Part shown: positions 14,831 to 22,085 of the stretch, piece after piece | How the letters are laid out: each line of letters starts with the position of its first letter | How positions within the stretch are numbered: the stretch's first letter is position 1 | DNA from: Thermoplasmatales archaeon UBA509 | GTDB lineage: Archaea > Thermoplasmatota > Thermoplasmata > Thermoplasmatales > Thermoplasmataceae | Assembly: GCA_002498845.1 (NCBI GenBank) | Contig: DAJC01000055.1 | Span: 1 to 34,050 of the forward strand | Direction of reading: 5' to 3' | DNA length: 34,050 nt | Translations under genes and position numbers: made by a program | The notes under the pieces: generated by a model | Seen by the model: only the letters and a program-made list of their open reading frames with translations | Told to the model about the DNA's origin: nothing | Databases searched by the model: none

Positions 14831-14882
14831 GAAATGTTCTAGAACAGGTGTCCGTTATAAATAAACAACTTTCGGGGCCCTA
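14831..14882 (+). repeat. Promoter-like direct repeat, copy B
   Basis: Partner of 13303-13354 (37/52 matches, 25/28 in the TATA-to-CGGGG core). It lies upstream of the integrase and downstream of the GmrSD-like gene, again without a plus-strand gene after it. It may drive a short RNA over 14885-15000, or represent a duplicated boundary sequence. Confidence 0.55.
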
Positions 14883-14921
14883 TGGACGAGGTAGTCGGTT
14901 TATTAGAAAATGTCCCTAGTG

Positions 14922-14942
14922 ATGCATCCATTATGGATGCAT
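14922..14942. repeat. Perfect 10+10 palindrome with one central base
   Basis: Arms ATGCATCCAT (14922-14931) and ATGGATGCAT (14933-14942) are exact reverse complements around one T. The site lies 70 nt past the stop of the GmrSD-like gene (which ends at 15012 on the minus strand), so it could be part of a terminator hairpin or a protein-binding site. No T-rich tail follows on the minus strand, which weakens the terminator reading. Confidence 0.45.
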
Positions 14943-15011
14943 AGGATACGGAAGCGCTATAACTAAGGACAAAATGCCTATTCTTATGATAAAATAAGTC
15001 ATAGAATTAAA

Positions 15012-16841
15012 TTAAAGAATGCGCCTTTCTATTTCTTTTTTAATAGTATTTTCCCTCTCCAGAATGAATTTGTCATAATAGTCTTCCAGCAGAAAATTGA
15101 GGCCATCCTTTGAAATGAAGTGTTTGGCCATTAATTCCTCCAGTCCGTTGCGGTCTCCCCCCATCTTGTCATTGAGTATTTTCTTGATGTAAACTGAAGG
15201 TTTTTGATTATTTATATCCTTATTTGTTCTGTCTAGCAATAGAGTTCTGTTCAAAATGGTATCTTTGGTAGCATTGAATTTATCTGATTTATCTTTATCC
15301 AGACCTCCAACCTTTGAAGGGAAAATATGGTGATCATTTATGCTACTGCTATTGTAATCAACAGAACCTGGAGCAATTCCCTCATAAAAATCACGTCCCC
15401 CTTTCAGTGCAATCAGAGAGATTATTGCGTTGTAAACTGAAGACCCCTTCTTGGCCCGTGATAGATCTAGATTATCGATTATTCTTTGAAGATTATTGTG
15501 TTCTAATCTTGCTATTTTACTGGAATCATTGGACTTAAGCCAATCCTTCAAATCTCTGAAATCCTTTGACATAACAGTGTCAGAAGAACCGCTGTATTCC
15601 CCGGAAAAAACGGCAGACCAATACCATCTTGAAATAATACGGTCAAAGTCATTTTCTAGAATTTTATCTTTGTATTCTTCCTTGTATATTTTCATCAATG
15701 CAGCAAGCACAGGAATTATGGTTGTATTTGGAATAAAGTCACTTTTTATTGCCCCGAAGGACTTGTAGGAAACATTCTGTATTCTAACTCTTGCTTCCTC
15801 ACTGAATTTCATTGCGTCTTTCCACAATTTAAGAAACTCCGCTCCTGATGCGATGGGGGTGACTTTCTCCCTCTTTCCGTGAATTATTTGCACATCCTCT
15901 TGTTCTGGAACCAATGAATAAACATACTTCGGGCTAGAGTACTCCCTCTTTACCAGCGCCATGAACTTAAGTAAGTACTCGTCCATCCCAGGTATATCTT
16001 TCAACTGATCCCCGGCGCCATCTTCATAGCTTTTTCTTAATTCTACTTTATATCCAAACAGAAAAGCGTTCATAAGATCAAACATTGACAATTTCAACCC
16101 TTTCTGATTCAGTCGAGCAAACATTAAACTGACATCTTTCACATTGTTTTTCCTGTCAAGTACATGCGTGGTGAATTCATAATCAATTACGCCTTGAATA
16201 AACCCCTGAACATCGTTTGCTATATCCAAAATCTTCATTGTACTTTCTCCAGCGCCATCGGCATAATCAGGATGGTACTTCTTCATCAATTTCATAGAAT
16301 ATTCATTTATCCACTGTCTCAATTCTGTTCTTTTGAACTCTTCGTCTGAAAGCAAAGCGAGTGGGAATTTCAGTTCATTGAGAAACTTATCTTTCCTTGA
16401 TTTAAGATTAGAATTAGGGGTATGGGTAGGTGAGTACTCATAATAGACTGAACTATCAGTATCACCGTTGAAGCATTTATCTATATCCAAATAAAACAAG
16501 TAATAAGAGGCTCTATTTGGAAAGGCGATATTAGGATTGTATATTGCATAATGCAATGAAAAAAGTCTTTGTTGCCCATCAAGTATGGCAAAATTCACTT
16601 GATCTGCTTTCTCCGCACCTGGAACTGGATAAAAGCTTAGCATTTTTTCAGTTTCACTGTCAATTTCCCAGAACAGAAGCAAGCCGGAAAAATACTTTGA
16701 GACAATTGAAGTCAATAAATCACTAACCTGATTCGGCTGCCACTCAATTGTTCGCTGAAACTGTGGGAGGGCAAATTCTCCCTTATGGACTTCCTCTAAT
16801 AATCTTTCAACGCTCTTGTCATGTGCTGGATGCATAGTCAT
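15012..16841 (-). CDS. GmrSD-like type IV restriction enzyme (DUF262 + DUF1524/HNH)
   Basis: Encodes 609 aa. The N-terminal DUF262 domain has 'ALPQFQRTIEW' (QFQR at 27-30) and 'ILDGQQRLFSL' (DGQQR at 88-92), the ParB-like NTP-binding box used by GmrS. The C-terminal DUF1524 domain has 'NDHHIFPSKVG' (~502-512) followed by 'NRTLLLDRTNKDINNQKPSVY', the His-Me/HNH nuclease layout of GmrD. The two halves are fused in one chain, as in many single-gene homologues. Members of the family cut DNA with glucosylated or otherwise modified cytosine. It stands alone; its ATG is preceded by AT-rich sequence without a purine ribosome binding site. Nothing is missing in the motifs I can read. Confidence 0.88.
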   Translation of the reverse strand: MTMHPAHDKSVERLLEEVHKGEFALPQFQRTIEWQPNQVSDLLTSIVSKYFSGLLLFWEIDSETEKMLSFYPVPGAEKADQVNFAILDGQQRLFSLHYAIYNPNIAFPNRASYYLFYLDIDKCFNGDTDSSVYYEYSPTHTPNSNLKSRKDKFLNELKFPLALLSDEEFKRTELRQWINEYSMKLMKKYHPDYADGAGESTMKILDIANDVQGFIQGVIDYEFTTHVLDRKNNVKDVSLMFARLNQKGLKLSMFDLMNAFLFGYKVELRKSYEDGAGDQLKDIPGMDEYLLKFMALVKREYSSPKYVYSLVPEQEDVQIIHGKREKVTPIASGAEFLKLWKDAMKFSEEARVRIQNVSYKSFGAIKSDFIPNTTIIPVLAALMKIYKEEYKDKILENDFDRIISRWYWSAVFSGEYSGSSDTVMSKDFRDLKDWLKSNDSSKIARLEHNNLQRIIDNLDLSRAKKGSSVYNAIISLIALKGGRDFYEGIAPGSVDYNSSSINDHHIFPSKVGGLDKDKSDKFNATKDTILNRTLLLDRTNKDINNQKPSVYIKKILNDKMGGDRNGLEELMAKHFISKDGLNFLLEDYYDKFILERENTIKKEIERRIL

Positions 16842-17150
16842 TGATGTCTATGGAACATATTACAATTTGTTTTCAGAAAATCAACGGTATCTCTAATTTT
16901 GTGTAATTCTGGAAGCCCATATCAGACTCATGAGCGAATTTCTTAGACGGACACTCTTGTAACCATAGAAGCTCTTCCAAGTTTCCTTATTGCTTCGGAT
17001 ATAAAAATTACCTGTTTCTAGAACTATTCTAGGAAATACCAGTCATCCTTTTGGTCTAAGTAAATAAACTCGGGGAGGACTTCCTCCCACTTTATGGGCT
17101 ATTTCTAAATCAGAAATAAAAACGAAACCAAGTAACTCGCTGGATAATGC
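16842..17150. other. Intergenic stretch with palindromes, no gene
   Basis: No convincing coding frame. It holds the perfect palindrome GGGAGGA-CT-TCCTCCC (17073-17088) and the inverted repeat ATTTCT (17101) / AGAAAT (17112), both close behind the stop of the Mrr-like gene at 17151 on the minus strand. Terminator or attenuator hairpins are plausible. TAAATAAACTCGGGGAGG (17060-17077) faintly resembles the repeat at 13303 and 14831. The first 60 nt hold the presumed promoter of the GmrSD-like gene. Confidence 0.4.
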
Positions 17151-17658
17151 TTATTCCTCAAAATCTTTCTTGCTAAGGTATGGCGAATCATTCAAAATGG
17201 CATCATGGATGATTTCCAGAAGGACGGTATTTGGACGATTAATGTCATAAAACCATCTATCAGCATCTCTGACTTCCTTTACTTTGGCAAATAGAGACCT
17301 TACAACCTGTGGGTAGGTCACCACATCATCAAGACCCACCTCTTTGCCGTATTTCCTCATTTCTTCGTCTTTATCATACATGTTCCAGCAGAAGAATACA
17401 AGTTTGAACTTGCTCACACCGTAATTGTCAAAAAGGTATTTTTCTACATTCTTGTTGTTAATTTTTTTTTGCAGTTTCTTCCATTAGTTTTTTAGAAGGG
17501 TTTGAACCTTTAACCTCTCCAATGATCGCATCTTTTTTAGGTGAAAAAGCAAAAATATCTATTTCTTGTTGAGTTGGCAGTTTGAGATTGTTGTAGACAA
17601 GATAGCCTTCAGTTTCTAAGTATTCCTTAACCAAAGATTCGTATAATGATGCGGGCAT
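17151..17658 (-). pseudogene. Mrr-like PD-(D/E)xK endonuclease split by a frameshift in an A9 run
   Basis: The first frame (17658 down to 17458, 66 aa) starts MPASLYESLVKEYLETEG and carries the nuclease core 'QEIDIFAFSPKKDAIIGEVKGS' pattern: Asp in 'EIDIFAF', then Glu-x-Lys in 'GEVKGS'. It stops just after a run of nine A on the coding strand (plus-strand T run 17462-17470). Dropping one A joins it to the second frame, 'KKINNKNVEKYLFDNYGVSKFKLVFFCWNMYDK...', ending at 17151, for a protein of ~168 aa. The join restores a sensible strand after the nuclease core. Either the gene is broken, phase-variable by slippage, or the base count is a sequencing error. A TATA box (17679-17687) fits a leaderless start at 17658. 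Confidence 0.65.
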
Positions 17659-17678
17659 AAAGCGAACAACAAAACTAA

Positions 17679-17687
17679 GTTTATAAA
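17679..17687 (-). promoter_or_regulatory. TATA-like box of the Mrr-like gene
   Basis: Minus-strand TTTATAAAC lies about 25 nt before the ATG at 17658, in the standard archaeal position for a leaderless transcript. A second AT-rich TATA-like run (TTTATACAAG) is just upstream of it. Confidence 0.5.
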
Positions 17688-18007
17688 TTCTTGTATAAAT
17701 TATAATAGATTTCCTGGTGTAACATTATCTTTTCCTTATCTAGAGCAAAACTATGATCTTTGAGGCAATACCACACAATTGTTCTGGCCATAATCTTCCA
17801 AAATGTCTAGACGACTGCCATGGATTTCTTTGGTTAATTTCTCCAGCTTGGTTTCTCTTGAAACTCTTTATCATTTCGATAAGTTTCTTTGAGAATATGT
17901 CAAAAGGGTCGCCTCAATGTTGTCCTCCTTCGTATTCATTTAAACATGTTACAGACATCTGATTAATGTATCGATGTTACCCTTTGGTTTTGCAGGATTT
18001 CTTGAGC
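17688..18007. other. Gap between the defence island and the mobile-element operon
   Basis: About 320 nt. Minus-strand frames here are broken by stops (for example a ~60-codon frame rich in Lys, Arg and Gln with no start), and a plus-strand open frame at 17753-17962 has Cys/Pro/His-rich unlikely composition. I see no RNA gene, inverted repeat or target duplication. It may be the decayed 3' part of the element's long transcript. Confidence 0.35.
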
Positions 18008-18139
18008 TTAAATAACTTCTTTAACCTTCCACGTAGCTGATCCATATCCTTTTGTTCTTACACTTGCATACTGGTCAACAATCATTTTTATCCTGTCCTC
18101 ATTTAGATTTGATTTAAGCCCTATTTTCCCTGCTGGCAT
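18008..18139 (-). CDS. Possible 43-aa protein at the end of the element operon
   Basis: ATG at 18139, 6 nt after the stop of the ArdC-like gene; TAA at 18008-18010. The product begins MPAGKIGLKSNLNEDRIK and continues 'MIVDQYASVRTKGYGSATWKVKEVI'. The composition is plausible for a small soluble protein, and the spacing equals that of the other operon genes. I recognise no family; it could equally be the N-terminal stump of a longer, lost gene. Confidence 0.35.
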   Translation of the reverse strand: MPAGKIGLKSNLNEDRIKMIVDQYASVRTKGYGSATWKVKEVI

Positions 18140-18145
18140 ACATAG

Positions 18146-19153
18146 TTATCCTGCCACTCTTGACGAGATCTCGTTGATCAACCATCTTGCATTGTTCATC
18201 ACCCGATCAAGGTTCTCCTTTCCAAGATGACTGCCATGGACCCTGGCATTGTCAAGCCACCCCTTGATGTATGTTGCAGAATCTTCCTTGAAGTCGAAGC
18301 CGAAATGCGCACCCACTAAATATGTGGACAGTTCAGCTTCACTCTCTGCAAGACCTCTTGGAAGGTCATTCCTGTAAAGGTGTTCCAGGCGGGCATGGGA
18401 CATCTCATGGATCAGCGTATGGAGAACATTCTCATCCTCCCCGGGGATCTTCATCACAACGATCTTCTGACCCTCCCCTGAATGTGCTGTGTATCCCCGT
18501 GCACCGTTCATGATTGGCTCTTCCTCAACGGTATAATGTTCCTTTGCAATCTTCTTGAGGGTACTGTAGATCTGACTTGCCTTCACATCATCTTCAACAG
18601 GTTTCGCCTTTCCAGGAATTACCTGGGTCTGTGATATATCATATACAGTTCCGGTACCGAACACATATGTACTGCCTGTCCTTCCAAGGTTGAATTTCTC
18701 CTTCACAAGCTGATCTATGGTCTCATCATCGAGTCCTTCTTTCCTCTTCTTCTCAATAAAGTCCTTGACTTTTCCTGGACCATCTTTTCTGGGAATGCCG
18801 ATAGGATAAAGAACGGATATGCTATTTGCATCATCCTTGAGATCCCTACCGAAATACTTCCATTCATTCTTGGAGCGGACAATGGTTGCATCAGGATCCT
18901 GCCAGTTTATCAGCATTGAGTTGAACGAGGAGTAATCTCCAAGCGTACCACTGTATTTCTTCATCTGCAATAGCAGTTGATCCACATTGGTTACTTTGGT
19001 CATTTCACCCAGCATATCCCACGCCTGCTTTTCCAGGGTTGCTGCCGTTGGACCAACGCTCTTCAGTTCAATCTCCCTGGGCTTCCTCTCCGTTTCGATC
19101 TTCACGTGCTTGTTCTCCTCTCCCTTCTTCTTTGTTATCCATTTCTGTGCCAT
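18146..19153 (-). CDS. ArdC-like anti-restriction protein (ssDNA-binding + zinc metallopeptidase)
   Basis: Encodes 335 aa. The N-terminal ArdC/DUF1738-type region (~40-175) has the signature 'YSSFNSMLINWQDPDATIVRSKNEWKYFGR' pattern, in which N78 to W84 and the following W/G residues are usual. The C-terminal zincin domain has HEMSH at 249-253 and downstream acidic residues in 'AESEAEL' (269-275), followed by 'YLVGAHFGFDF', as in ArdC proteases. The first ~30 residues are a Lys/Glu-rich tail. In bacterial plasmids ArdC protects incoming ssDNA from restriction. It is the last sure gene of the ~14-kb operon, 6 nt after the gene before it, and it faces at least three restriction systems in this window. 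Family call firm. Confidence 0.88.
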   Translation of the reverse strand: MAQKWITKKKGEENKHVKIETERKPREIELKSVGPTAATLEKQAWDMLGEMTKVTNVDQLLLQMKKYSGTLGDYSSFNSMLINWQDPDATIVRSKNEWKYFGRDLKDDANSISVLYPIGIPRKDGPGKVKDFIEKKRKEGLDDETIDQLVKEKFNLGRTGSTYVFGTGTVYDISQTQVIPGKAKPVEDDVKASQIYSTLKKIAKEHYTVEEEPIMNGARGYTAHSGEGQKIVVMKIPGEDENVLHTLIHEMSHARLEHLYRNDLPRGLAESEAELSTYLVGAHFGFDFKEDSATYIKGWLDNARVHGSHLGKENLDRVMNNARWLINEISSRVAG

Positions 19154-19159
19154 TTCTTT

Positions 19160-19465
19160 TCACACTCCTTCCTTTTTTTCTTCGATGGGTTCAACCAGGA
19201 CTGCTTTCCCGTCCCTTATCCATATCTGCTTCGCAAACTTCTTCCTTGGTTTTATCCTATATTTTTCATCTTCTTCTTTCATTTTTTTCAAGCTCCGGTA
19301 TTTAAAGCGGCCGAAAAACCGGCCCAGATCTCCCCTTTGAATCATGTGTATATAATAATAGGAGAACAGCCGCCGCCATGTGACATTTACCTCTATGGAT
19401 GCCGTTTTTCCGGTATCCGCTCTGAGTGTCATGCCAATGTAGCATGACATCTTGTCTGACATCAT
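19160..19465 (-). CDS. Small basic protein of unknown function
   Basis: Encodes 101 aa. The start overlaps the end of the ATPase gene as ATGA (19462-19465), and 6 nt separate it from the ArdC-like gene. Residues ~25-60 form an aromatic, basic block ('VTWRRLFSYYYIHMIQRGDLGRFFGRFKYRSLKKMKEED'), then a strand 'KQIWIRDGKAVLVEPIEE'. No membrane segment, no Cys cluster. The net positive charge and the position between an ATPase and an anti-restriction protein would suit a DNA- or RNA-binding accessory factor, but I recognise no family. Confidence 0.6.
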   Translation of the reverse strand: MMSDKMSCYIGMTLRADTGKTASIEVNVTWRRLFSYYYIHMIQRGDLGRFFGRFKYRSLKKMKEEDEKYRIKPRKKFAKQIWIRDGKAVLVEPIEEKKEGV

Positions 19466-20628
19466 TGTTTACTGTCCTCCTCATGGTTCCGATCAGATCC
19501 ATTCTTGCCCCTCTTTTGAAGCTCTTTCTCAGCCTCCTCCGCCAGCATCTCCATCAGGTCTTTCATGTCAGGGGTTATCTTCTGACCCTGGCGGATGAGC
19601 TTCTCAGCCATGATATCGAAGATTTCCTCCTTGGTCATACCTGGCCTGACCGGTGTATTCATGGGATCGAAGGGATCAATCTGTGTGGACTCCTCTGCAT
19701 CCTTGCTTGTGTTCACGTATCCCCCGCAGTGTGGGCAGTTAGTTCGTTTTGCATCCCCTGTGTATGTCCATGCATATCCACAGTGCCGGCACTTAACCCT
19801 GACACCGGTCTTTTCTTTCTCCTCTATACCTGCAACATAGATTTTGTGACCACAGCTCACGCACTTAGTGTTTGAAAGGTGGCCCGTGTAATCCCATTCA
19901 TAACCGCATTCGTCGCACTGCACATGAATGGCAGGTTTCCCGTTTTTAACGGAAATCTTCCCTGCTTCTATGAGATTTAGCTCTTCCTGGAACTCCTTGA
20001 ACTTCGATTCCATGTATGCATTTTTCTTTGCCTCGTACTTCTCTGCCAGTTCCTTTGATGGCAGCTGGAACTTCACCATCTTTACTTGTATCTCCGATAT
20101 GCCCCTGTGGATCCTTGGGAATTTTGCAAGAGGCCTCTCCGGGTCAAAGGTATTTCTGGATACAAGCTTCATCTTCATGAGGCCCTGTACGTCCGTGCTC
20201 TCGAACCTAATATGCACAAGCTTTCTTGACTGCCGTTCTATGAATGACTCATCCGGTACCGTTATGAATGTGAGGATCTGTTTGTACCTGAAGCCCTGTG
20301 TCAGCATGCCGAATACCCGGGCAGACACTTCCTGCCATAACCTTGCATTGATACCGAGGCCTGCATCGTCGAAGACTATAACGGATCCTTTGGGAAGCCC
20401 TGAATTCACAAGGTCGATGAAATCCCTCACAGTGAATACGATCCTGTCCACAGAGAATCCAGGGTCCACGCATTCCGCAAGCCTGATGGCACCATATGAT
20501 TTTCCCGATCCGGTGTCGCCGATGAACAGGCTTATGAGGTTTTTATTCTTCTTTATGCGGTTCTCTATCCACTGAAGAAGCCATACACTGTTCTTGCAAC
20601 CGTCTTTTTTTTCACTCACTTCATTCAT
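19462..20628 (-). CDS. P-loop ATPase with two zinc ribbons (Zot/A32-like packaging or translocation ATPase candidate)
   Basis: Encodes 388 aa. Walker A GDTGSGKS at 37-44; Walker B 'SVIVFDDAG' at 82-90; a basic, polar segment 'LTFITVPDESFIERQSRKL' follows where sensor residues would lie. Two zinc ribbons come next with identical spacing: C238-C241...C256-C259 and C280-C283...C298-C301, each beginning CGYxWxYTG, an internal duplication. The C-terminal ~80 residues are acidic and Gln/Glu/Lys-rich. The 'SLFIGDTGSGKSYGAIRLAE' plus 'FDDAG' layout resembles Zot- and A32-type ATPases of viruses and plasmids, which drive DNA packaging or export. No membrane helix is present, so membrane neighbours would anchor it. 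Precise family uncertain; the ATPase call is firm. Confidence 0.78.
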   Translation of the reverse strand: MNEVSEKKDGCKNSVWLLQWIENRIKKNKNLISLFIGDTGSGKSYGAIRLAECVDPGFSVDRIVFTVRDFIDLVNSGLPKGSVIVFDDAGLGINARLWQEVSARVFGMLTQGFRYKQILTFITVPDESFIERQSRKLVHIRFESTDVQGLMKMKLVSRNTFDPERPLAKFPRIHRGISEIQVKMVKFQLPSKELAEKYEAKKNAYMESKFKEFQEELNLIEAGKISVKNGKPAIHVQCDECGYEWDYTGHLSNTKCVSCGHKIYVAGIEEKEKTGVRVKCRHCGYAWTYTGDAKRTNCPHCGGYVNTSKDAEESTQIDPFDPMNTPVRPGMTKEEIFDIMAEKLIRQGQKITPDMKDLMEMLAEEAEKELQKRGKNGSDRNHEEDSKQ

Positions 20629-20987
20629 AATCCATCCTCGCCCCCCTCGGTATATATCATGTTTTCAGGTATGAGCAGCCCAAGTCTCTGGTATAATCTG
20701 GATATGCTCCCAAGCCATTCATGCAGCACCTCGTATCCTTCAGCCACATACCTTTCTGACGGATAGTTCCTGGAAACCTCAAGGATCCTTTTCTGGGCCA
20801 GTTTGTATTCCTGGAGATATTCCTGGTCATGATACGATGAAAGAATCTGGTGCAAGGCCTTCAGTTTCTCACCCCAGTTGAAAAGATTCCTAGGATTGTG
20901 CAGGGATTCCCCGGGATACTCCGATGCCTTCACCAGCAGATCGTAGATTAACCGGAGGCCCTCTGGTGTCTCACTGTCCATTCTCAT
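20625..20987 (-). CDS. Helical protein of unknown function, directly upstream of the ATPase gene
   Basis: Encodes 120 aa and overlaps the ATPase start by 4 nt. It is nearly all helix by pattern ('EGLRLIYDLLVKASEY', 'FNWGEKLKALHQILSSYHDQEYLQEYKLAQKRILEV', 'EGYEVLHEWLGSISRLYQRLGLLIP'), neutral to acidic, with many Tyr, Leu and Trp. No Cys, no membrane span. Its own start overlaps the next upstream gene by 17 nt. A subunit or adaptor for the ATPase is suggested by the coupling alone. The first Met or the Met at residue 3 could be the start. Confidence 0.6.
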   Translation of the reverse strand: MRMDSETPEGLRLIYDLLVKASEYPGESLHNPRNLFNWGEKLKALHQILSSYHDQEYLQEYKLAQKRILEVSRNYPSERYVAEGYEVLHEWLGSISRLYQRLGLLIPENMIYTEGGEDGL

Positions 20988-21249
20988 ACCTCCGTATTAT
21001 GAATCTGGGTCTGTCCTGGATATCTACCATGCTTATGCATGTGCAGGGACCGTTCTTTCGCAACTTGACTGCAGGAGCATCATTGAAGATCTCAGCAAGA
21101 GGGGGAGCCCTTTCTCCTTCATCCTCTGCCTCCGTGAAGTTCCTGTAAAGGAAGCTGAACCATTCATTGTTTTTCAAATCCGGTATGCGGAACAGAAGAT
21201 CTCGGAATACGTTCTCTGTCTCCCAGTCTTTCACAATGCCTCTTGTCAT
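20971..21249 (-). CDS. Small soluble protein of unknown function
   Basis: Encodes 92 aa. N-terminal helices ('DWETENVFRDLLFRIPDLKNNEWFSFLYRNF'), an acidic/Pro loop, then a beta-rich end with 'KLRKNGPCTCISMVDIQDRPRFIIRRYENG'. A CTC dipeptide pair is present but no second Cys pair. The start overlaps the upstream membrane-protein gene by 4 nt and the end overlaps the helical gene by 17 nt, so it is within the coupled operon. No family recognised. Confidence 0.58.
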   Translation of the reverse strand: MTRGIVKDWETENVFRDLLFRIPDLKNNEWFSFLYRNFTEAEDEGERAPPLAEIFNDAPAVKLRKNGPCTCISMVDIQDRPRFIIRRYENGQ

Positions 21250-22085
21250 GCTGCATCACCCTCGTTTCTCTTCTTGATTAGGGCCCTGAGATATTCTGGA
21301 TTTTGAAGAAGATCGTTTACCTCGCTCTCGTAGGCCTGAGCTTCCTCGTCGGAAATTTTCTGTTTCTTTAGAACAGTCATAATTTTGTCACGGTAACCCG
21401 AGGTTATGGCATCGATGTTTTCATCCGTCTGCCTTGTGCCCTCGTTTAAGCTCATTACCCTCCCCATCTTACGCAGTTGCCCTATTGCCAACAACGCATC
21501 AGTAAGCATTCGTGTCAGATCATCAATAACTGGCTCGAACATTGCAAATTTGACCCGGTTGTAGTGTGCCCATGCAATTTCAACCCAGTAGGGTATGCCG
21601 GAACCCTCCAGGTATTTCACATCCACACACCAGTAAGTTATGCGGCCATTGATCCTGCCTGATTCCAGGGTCAACCCGGTCTTCTTTTCCACCAAGGACC
21701 ATATCTCCTCAGAGATGAACAGCCTCTCCCAGTCCAGAAAATCGGATGAAGGAACCATGAGAAATACACCGTTTCTTGTCCTTAGAGTACGGGAATACAG
21801 GTAGATCATTGGAACATAGACAATGACAGATATTATGGTGTAAATGGGCCCCACAAGATCGTATTCCACATAGCCCAAAATGACACCAATGATGAGCTGG
21901 GGAATCATTGCCCTCATAAGTGATCTGAAAGAGACAAATTTGGAAAGCCTGGCAATATTCTCACCGGATTTGTCCTGGAATGCCTTCCTGAGTTCTTCTC
22001 TTCTTTCTTCCTCAGTCTTGTGCAGCTTCTCGAATGACTTTTCCCTGCGACGATCCCAGTAGCCTCTCCCCATGGAATCCTTCAT
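21246..22085 (-). CDS. Two-helix membrane protein with large cytoplasmic part
   Basis: Encodes 279 aa. The first ~50 residues are highly charged ('GYWDRRREKSFEKLHKTEEERREELRKAF'). Two membrane helices follow at ~58-78 and ~80-100 ('MIPQLIIGVILGYVEYDLVGP' and 'IYTIISVIVYVPMIYLYS'). The remaining ~180 residues are soluble, with Trp-rich strands and then helices ending in a coiled-coil-prone, acidic tail. This topology, a membrane hairpin with cytoplasmic domain, is seen in secretion and DNA-transfer apparatus proteins, but I find no family match. It overlaps both neighbours by 4 nt. Confidence 0.62.
   Translation of the reverse strand: MKDSMGRGYWDRRREKSFEKLHKTEEERREELRKAFQDKSGENIARLSKFVSFRSLMRAMIPQLIIGVILGYVEYDLVGPIYTIISVIVYVPMIYLYSRTLRTRNGVFLMVPSSDFLDWERLFISEEIWSLVEKKTGLTLESGRINGRITYWCVDVKYLEGSGIPYWVEIAWAHYNRVKFAMFEPVIDDLTRMLTDALLAIGQLRKMGRVMSLNEGTRQTDENIDAITSGYRDKIMTVLKKQKISDEEAQAYESEVNDLLQNPEYLRALIKKRNEGDAA

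Noticed and set aside
17753..17962. 69-codon plus-strand frame in the gap
   Set aside because: Cys/Pro/His-rich, no ribosome binding site, no recognisable domain.
18977..19447. Open plus-strand frames of 88-156 codons opposite the ArdC-like and following genes
   Set aside because: Phe/Leu/Ser-rich composition caused by the opposite strand's Lys/Glu/Arg codons; the minus-strand genes have clear motifs and coupled starts.
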